Source of the DNA: Ktedonosporobacter rubrisoli
Lineage (GTDB): Bacteria; Chloroflexota; Ktedonobacteria; Ktedonobacterales; Ktedonobacteraceae
NCBI RefSeq assembly: GCF_004208415.1
Contig: NZ_CP035758.1
Span: 8,556,001-8,620,000, forward strand
Direction: 5' to 3'
DNA: 64,000 bases
The notes under the pieces: model-generated
Told to the model about the DNA's origin: nothing
The model's database searches: none
Seen by the model: the letters and a program-made list of their open reading frames with translations, nothing else
Shown here: positions 60,019 through 64,000 of the stretch, in pieces
Position numbering within the stretch: position 1 is the first letter of the stretch
Layout: each line of letters opens with the position of its first letter
Made by a program: the position numbers and the translations under genes

Positions 60019-62520
60019 TTATAGCTGCGGAATCTGTACGGTCTCGGGCTTGGCCAGCAATTGGATGCCTGTTATCGGGGTCTGCTTGCTTGCCTTGATA
60101 ATTTCAGCCACGATGACAGTAACATTGTCTTCGCCACCGCCATCGAGCGCGGCCTGAATGAGCGCCTCGGCACATTCTTCAGAATTGTCAGTATGGCTCT
60201 TTATGGTCTCTTCGATCTTGGGATCGCGTACCATGTCCCATAAGCCATCGGAGCAGAGAATAAGCTTATCCCCCAACTCCAGGGGCACAGTAAAGAGGTC
60301 TACCTCCACATTTGGCTTCTCGCCGAGGCTGCGATAAATCTGGTTGCGCTTGGGATGGGTGTAGATATCGTCAGGCTTGATGATCCCTGCCTCAACCAGG
60401 CTTGCCACGACCGAATGGTCAAGCGTAATTTTGCGCAGCCCCTGCGATAGGCGATAGAGGTAAGTGCGGCTGTCGCCAACGTTGGTGACATAGGCAGTCG
60501 AGCCAACGACGAAGGCCGCCGTGACAGTCGTGCCCATATCGGCATGTAGCTCCATGTTGTTTTGATGCACGGCTAGATTGGCGCTTTGCACAGCCTCGGC
60601 AAGAAGCTGGCCCGGCGCGCTATCCTGAATATCCACCTCTTTTATAAGGCGGGGCAGCATAAAATCGGCGATGGTCTGTATCGCGCGGCGGCTCGCATCC
60701 TGCCCATTGGCGTGCCCGCCCATGCCATCGGCGACTACGAACAGGCCGAAGCGCAGCGGATGCGAGGATATATTCAGCGTGCCCTGGGCCGCGAAGTGAC
60801 TATCTTCATTGGGCTTGTGCTTGCGTTTGATACCAGGATTTGTGCGCGTGCTGGCTCTGGTATCCAGCGGTATGATCGTCGCTGATAATTCATCCTGCGA
60901 CTGAATTGGTGCGAAATGCATAGTAGCCTCTTTGTCTATCTGGTTTGTCTGCCCATTTCTTGCCGCTTCGGGCCTCATCTCGATTGTGGGCTGCTCGGCT
61001 ATCGAATTGTTAGGAACGATAGGGGCGGTGGGCTGCTGGAGCAATAGAGGGGGGATGCGAAGATGAAGGCCTGATTCCGAGGGTGAGAGGAACAAACGGC
61101 AGTTAGAGCAATAATTAGCGCCCTTTAATACCGGCTCCCCGCAGCGTGGACAGTGTAATTCCTCTGTAGGTAGCGGGTGGGTACTGGCATTGCTAACAGA
61201 CGCGGGCGTCTCATTTGGGATCGGCGCTGTAGGCTGCGTCCATGTTTGCTGCTGGGCCTCCATAGCGGCTATGCGCTCCGCATCGATGGCGGCTTTGCGC
61301 TCGGCCTCCGCATATTCGGCATTCAGCGCATGCTCACGCCTCTTACGAAGTGCGCGCGAGCGCCCGAATAGCAAGCTGGCCAGAATTAAGAGCCCGATGA
61401 GAATACCTAGCCCTACTATGCTCAGCAGCCAGAGTGGGAGGGATAGGCCGAAAAGGGAAATGCTATTTTGTTGCTGGTCTAGAGAGGGATTGCGCTGTTC
61501 TCCGCTGCCGGCCGCGTTAAGAGAAAGTTTAGCAAAATCGGCAGCCGCTGCGAACTGTGGGTTTGCCTGAGCTGCTGATTGAAAGGCAATGTGCGCATCA
61601 GTGTAATTTTTTAGCTGATAATAATCAGTGATGCCACGCGCCCAGCTATCGGCAACAGTATTCAGGTGGGGCACAGCCAGTTCAGGCTGTTGCTTCAGGA
61701 ATTGCTTAATATCGCTAAGCGTAAGCGAGGCCGAATCTTGCAGGTGCAGACCTGTCAGTTCCCCATCCTGATTTACCAGCGGAGTGCCGGGCTCGCTCCC
61801 TTGCATAGTGTTGAGAGCAATGCTATTGGGAGAAAGGAATTGGCGTGCTACTTGCTCATACTGGGCGTTGAGCGCAGCATTATTATTATTGGCAAGAGGT
61901 GGCGTTGAGAGGGAAGATGAGCTCTTCGTTAATTCGATCCCATGCGCTGAGGCCGTATTAGTATTAGCGATACTCAGGAACGGCAAGGTATGGGCAGAAT
62001 CGGTATTGAAGGCAAAGAGAGCGGGTCCGTTGCTACAGTTGTTGTCTTTGAGGCAGCGGATAGTTAAAGGGACCGAGAGGGTATAGGCAATAAACTCGGG
62101 ATTATACAGATTGCTGAAGATCAACTCTACCGAAGAGAGCTTGGCCGCCGGATGGGAAGAGATACAGCTCACCTCCCCGCTGGAACCGACGAGATTGCCA
62201 TCGGTAAGAATCCAATTGTTCTGATCTGAGCTATTTGTAGAGGGCCAGCTGTCGATCAGAACGCCAAGGCCAGTACATTTGATCTCATTGGGTGCGGGCC
62301 TATTCTCTGTCTCTGCTTGGGTATAAGAGGCGATGAGACGAACCACAGAAACGCCAGGGCGCACCACATCCCTGGGCATATCCGCCACGCTAGTAGAAGC
62401 TGCGAAAGCAGTAGGAGATACAAGCACTGCCTGCAAGGCAATAAGGAACCCACCAAGAATAGAGCAGGCGTACCAGCTTGCTCGCCTCTTTCGCGTGGTC
62501 TTGAAACTATGCGTACTCAT
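60019..62520 (-). CDS. Receptor-type PP2C protein phosphatase with trypsin-like ectodomain and zinc ribbon
   Basis: 833 residues. In order: TM/signal anchor about 18-41; extracytoplasmic region 45-350 with trypsin-like wording (GVSVVRLIASY, GTPLVNQDGELTGL) but no catalytic Ser motif GDSGG, so probably a non-catalytic sensor; helical repeat-like segment near 300; TM about 360-385; basic coiled coil; zinc ribbon CPRC...CSNC near 455; and a PP2C domain about 575-815 with the metal-binding VVADGMGGHANG, GDSRTYLY and GGGEDNVTVI motifs. It reverses Ser/Thr phosphorylation in response to an outside cue. It is 48 bp downstream of the kinase-TPR gene, as in kinase/phosphatase pairs. ATG with AAGGGA upstream. 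Confidence 0.9.
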   Translation of the reverse strand: MSTHSFKTTRKRRASWYACSILGGFLIALQAVLVSPTAFAASTSVADMPRDVVRPGVSVVRLIASYTQAETENRPAPNEIKCTGLGVLIDSWPSTNSSDQNNWILTDGNLVGSSGEVSCISSHPAAKLSSVELIFSNLYNPEFIAYTLSVPLTIRCLKDNNCSNGPALFAFNTDSAHTLPFLSIANTNTASAHGIELTKSSSSLSTPPLANNNNAALNAQYEQVARQFLSPNSIALNTMQGSEPGTPLVNQDGELTGLHLQDSASLTLSDIKQFLKQQPELAVPHLNTVADSWARGITDYYQLKNYTDAHIAFQSAAQANPQFAAAADFAKLSLNAAGSGEQRNPSLDQQQNSISLFGLSLPLWLLSIVGLGILIGLLILASLLFGRSRALRKRREHALNAEYAEAERKAAIDAERIAAMEAQQQTWTQPTAPIPNETPASVSNASTHPLPTEELHCPRCGEPVLKGANYCSNCRLFLSPSESGLHLRIPPLLLQQPTAPIVPNNSIAEQPTIEMRPEAARNGQTNQIDKEATMHFAPIQSQDELSATIIPLDTRASTRTNPGIKRKHKPNEDSHFAAQGTLNISSHPLRFGLFVVADGMGGHANGQDASRRAIQTIADFMLPRLIKEVDIQDSAPGQLLAEAVQSANLAVHQNNMELHADMGTTVTAAFVVGSTAYVTNVGDSRTYLYRLSQGLRKITLDHSVVASLVEAGIIKPDDIYTHPKRNQIYRSLGEKPNVEVDLFTVPLELGDKLILCSDGLWDMVRDPKIEETIKSHTDNSEECAEALIQAALDGGGEDNVTVIVAEIIKASKQTPITGIQLLAKPETVQIPQL

Positions 62521-62568
62521 TGATAAATTCCCTTCATGCCGGATACACAGCGCATAGAAGATTGCCTC

Positions 62569-64000
62569 TTATCGTCCTAATCGATTTCGTAAACGTTGGT
62601 ACATCTGTTGCACTGCTGGATTTGCACCCAGAGGACCTATAACGTAACTACATTCACGGAACGCATCCTCAAATTTATTTTCGTGCTCATAGACCTGGCT
62701 CAGTAAGAAGCGCGTCTGGTGATCGGCCGGATTAATGACGAGCACCTGGACAAAGGCCTGCTCAGCCACAGCGAAGCGGTTCATCCGCATAGCAAGCTGT
62801 CCTAGCGCATAGTGTACGGCCGGCTGGGGAGGTTGTTTGGGTGCCAGGTGCGCTGCTTCCTGGTATTCTCTCAGGGCAGCATCAAGTTGCCCCGTCTTAT
62901 CGTAACACTGGCCTAAACGCTGATGAGTTTCAAAATCTTCGGGTTTTAAGCGTAGAGATTGTATATAGGCAGGGATCGCTTGCAGGGGCTGTTGACGTAA
63001 GAATAGAGAAACGTCGCCCACAAGTTTATGCGTTTCGGCGTCTTCTGGATTAAGCGAGAGAGAACGGTTATACGCACGAATGGCATAATCAATTTGAGGA
63101 GGAACGCGCCGGGCAAAAACCTGTCCAAAGATCTTATGCACCAGTGCATTATTCGGCTCTAAACCAAATGCCTGCATCACAGCGGCATGCGCCGGCTCAA
63201 TACGTCCACCGGCAAGGTGGGCCAGAGCAGCGGCGATATGAGGACCGGCCGGCCCCGTTGTTGTATGTGTGGAAGGGCCAGTTCCCTGATGCGGGCCGGT
63301 ACCAGATTGTGGACCAGTTCCGGGGGCAGGAGTAGGGCTAACGGGTGTTGATGGCGTGCCAGAGCGAGGAAAAGCGCTAGAAGGGGTAGCCGGATTGACC
63401 GGTCGTGGCGCCGCACCTCCTGGCAGGTTAGGTAGCATGGCGGGTGGCACTGCGCTGATGGGTGGCAGATTCATCAGTGCGCGCTCCATCTCCATGGCGT
63501 TGGGCCAGCGCTGCTCCAGTGCAGGAGCCAGAGCTTTCATGAGCACTTGCTCAAAAGCTGGCGAGATATCCGGGCGCAAGGTGCGCACGGGCGGGAACGA
63601 GAAGATGGAAGGCTTATTATTGACTGCATCATGATGCGTAAGCAGGCGGTGTAATGTTGCTCCCAACGCGTAGAGGTCGCTGCGTGGCTCGGGCATGCCG
63701 TGTAATTGCTCGGGCGGCGCATACCCAATAGTCATAATAATCGTGGCCTGGCGCTGCGACTGGAAGGTGCGAGCAATACCGAAATCGATCAATTTAATCT
63801 CGTCCCGGCCCGTGACCATGATGTTGGATGGTTTAAGATCGCGGAAGATGATTGGCGGATTCTGACGGTGCAGATATCCCAGCACACTACAGACTTGCTG
63901 TGCCCAGCTGCGCGCGCGCGCCTCCTCAATGCCATGGGCTCCATTGACGCCGGCTACCTTGCCATCTTGCTCCAGGATGTCACCAAGCGTACGCCCTTCG
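62569..64000 (-). CDS. Ser/Thr protein kinase with C-terminal TPR repeats (5' end outside the window)
   Basis: The 3' 477 codons are present; the frame stays open to the window edge, where the kinase N-lobe should lie (EGRTLGDILEQDG is the hinge region). Seen: IIFRDLKPSNIMV, in which the usual His of HRD is Phe, DFG, APPEQ and a typical C-lobe. A Pro/Gly/Thr-rich linker (TGPQSGTGPHQGTGPSTHTT) follows, then about six TPR-type repeats (SLNPEDAETHKLVGDVSLFL, LKPEDFETHQRLGQCYDKTG). No TM helix is seen, so it is cytoplasmic; the repeats would bind partner proteins. It precedes the receptor PP2C by 48 bp, so the two are probably one regulatory pair. Confidence 0.9.
   Translation of the reverse strand, partial: EGRTLGDILEQDGKVAGVNGAHGIEEARARSWAQQVCSVLGYLHRQNPPIIFRDLKPSNIMVTGRDEIKLIDFGIARTFQSQRQATIIMTIGYAPPEQLHGMPEPRSDLYALGATLHRLLTHHDAVNNKPSIFSFPPVRTLRPDISPAFEQVLMKALAPALEQRWPNAMEMERALMNLPPISAVPPAMLPNLPGGAAPRPVNPATPSSAFPRSGTPSTPVSPTPAPGTGPQSGTGPHQGTGPSTHTTTGPAGPHIAAALAHLAGGRIEPAHAAVMQAFGLEPNNALVHKIFGQVFARRVPPQIDYAIRAYNRSLSLNPEDAETHKLVGDVSLFLRQQPLQAIPAYIQSLRLKPEDFETHQRLGQCYDKTGQLDAALREYQEAAHLAPKQPPQPAVHYALGQLAMRMNRFAVAEQAFVQVLVINPADHQTRFLLSQVYEHENKFEDAFRECSYVIGPLGANPAVQQMYQRLRNRLGR

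Noticed and set aside
1..64000. CRISPR arrays, tRNA or rRNA genes
   Set aside because: No regularly spaced repeats or recognisable cloverleaf or ribosomal sequence were found in the gaps on either strand.

Overview
The window looks like the chromosome of a soil or filamentous Chloroflexota, most likely class Ktedonobacteria. The basis is gene content, not a database match: an unusually dense set of eukaryote-like signalling proteins (four Ser/Thr kinases, a receptor-type PP2C phosphatase, a TIR protein, a J-domain/propeller protein), repeated N-terminal zinc ribbons fused to membrane proteins, moderate to high GC in genes with AT-rich gaps, and a mix of actinobacterial-like and cyanobacterial-like conserved hypotheticals. 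No rRNA, tRNA, CRISPR array, transposase or phage gene was seen.

Layout. 1-2.8 kb: two YceI paralogues and a convergent metal-dependent amidohydrolase. 2.8-3.7 kb: AT-rich non-coding leader. 3.7-12.8 kb: an ABC uptake locus with a GRISW-type regulator-like protein, a HAMP-like membrane protein, one ATPase, one permease, three intact near-identical substrate-binding lipoproteins, a methyltransferase, and a fourth binding protein broken by a 1-nt deletion. 12.8-17.2 kb: a small secreted protein, a quinone oxidoreductase, and a TIR gene overlapping a membrane-anchored periplasmic-binding-protein gene. 17.5-22.2 kb: 2-phosphosulfolactate phosphatase, an acyl-CoA synthetase and a receptor Ser/Thr kinase. 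22.8-28.3 kb: a two-component system, a large soluble GAF/PAS histidine kinase, and a two-gene operon of unknown function whose first product ends in Gly-Gly. 28.6-34.2 kb: two tandem zinc ribbon-kinase-TM-binding-protein receptors. 34.2-36.3 kb: yggU, yggT, a DUF6391-like gene and yggS. 36.6-41.3 kb: J-domain/propeller protein, glycosyltransferase, 2-hydroxyacid dehydrogenase and a frameshifted zinc-ribbon membrane protein. 41.6-50.9 kb: NCS1 permease, a Cys-rich protein with groES-groEL, a biotinyl carrier protein, an alpha/beta hydrolase, methylmalonyl-CoA mutase large subunit, murI and a PAP2-like protein. 51-55.5 kb: an MFS exporter, a PPOX flavoprotein, a Uma2-type nuclease gene between direct repeats, and an ArsR remnant-VOC-ArsR-SRPBCC group. 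55.6-59.8 kb: a reduced nuo operon (A, C, small membrane protein, D, H) without nuoB. 60-64 kb: a kinase-TPR gene (running off the window) followed by a receptor PP2C phosphatase.

The theme is modular transmembrane signalling. The same extracytoplasmic unit (a TM helix, a short helical-repeat segment, then a type-1 periplasmic-binding fold) is joined to kinase domains in two genes and to a TIR domain in a third locus. The TIR version is split into two overlapping frames at a C6 tract, and one extra C would make a single 841-residue TIR-TM-binding-protein receptor. A second split gene (40440-41344) shows the same pattern: a C6 that would be in frame as C7. Either these tracts slip in expression, or they are sequence errors or real mutations; which of these is the most testable question in the window.
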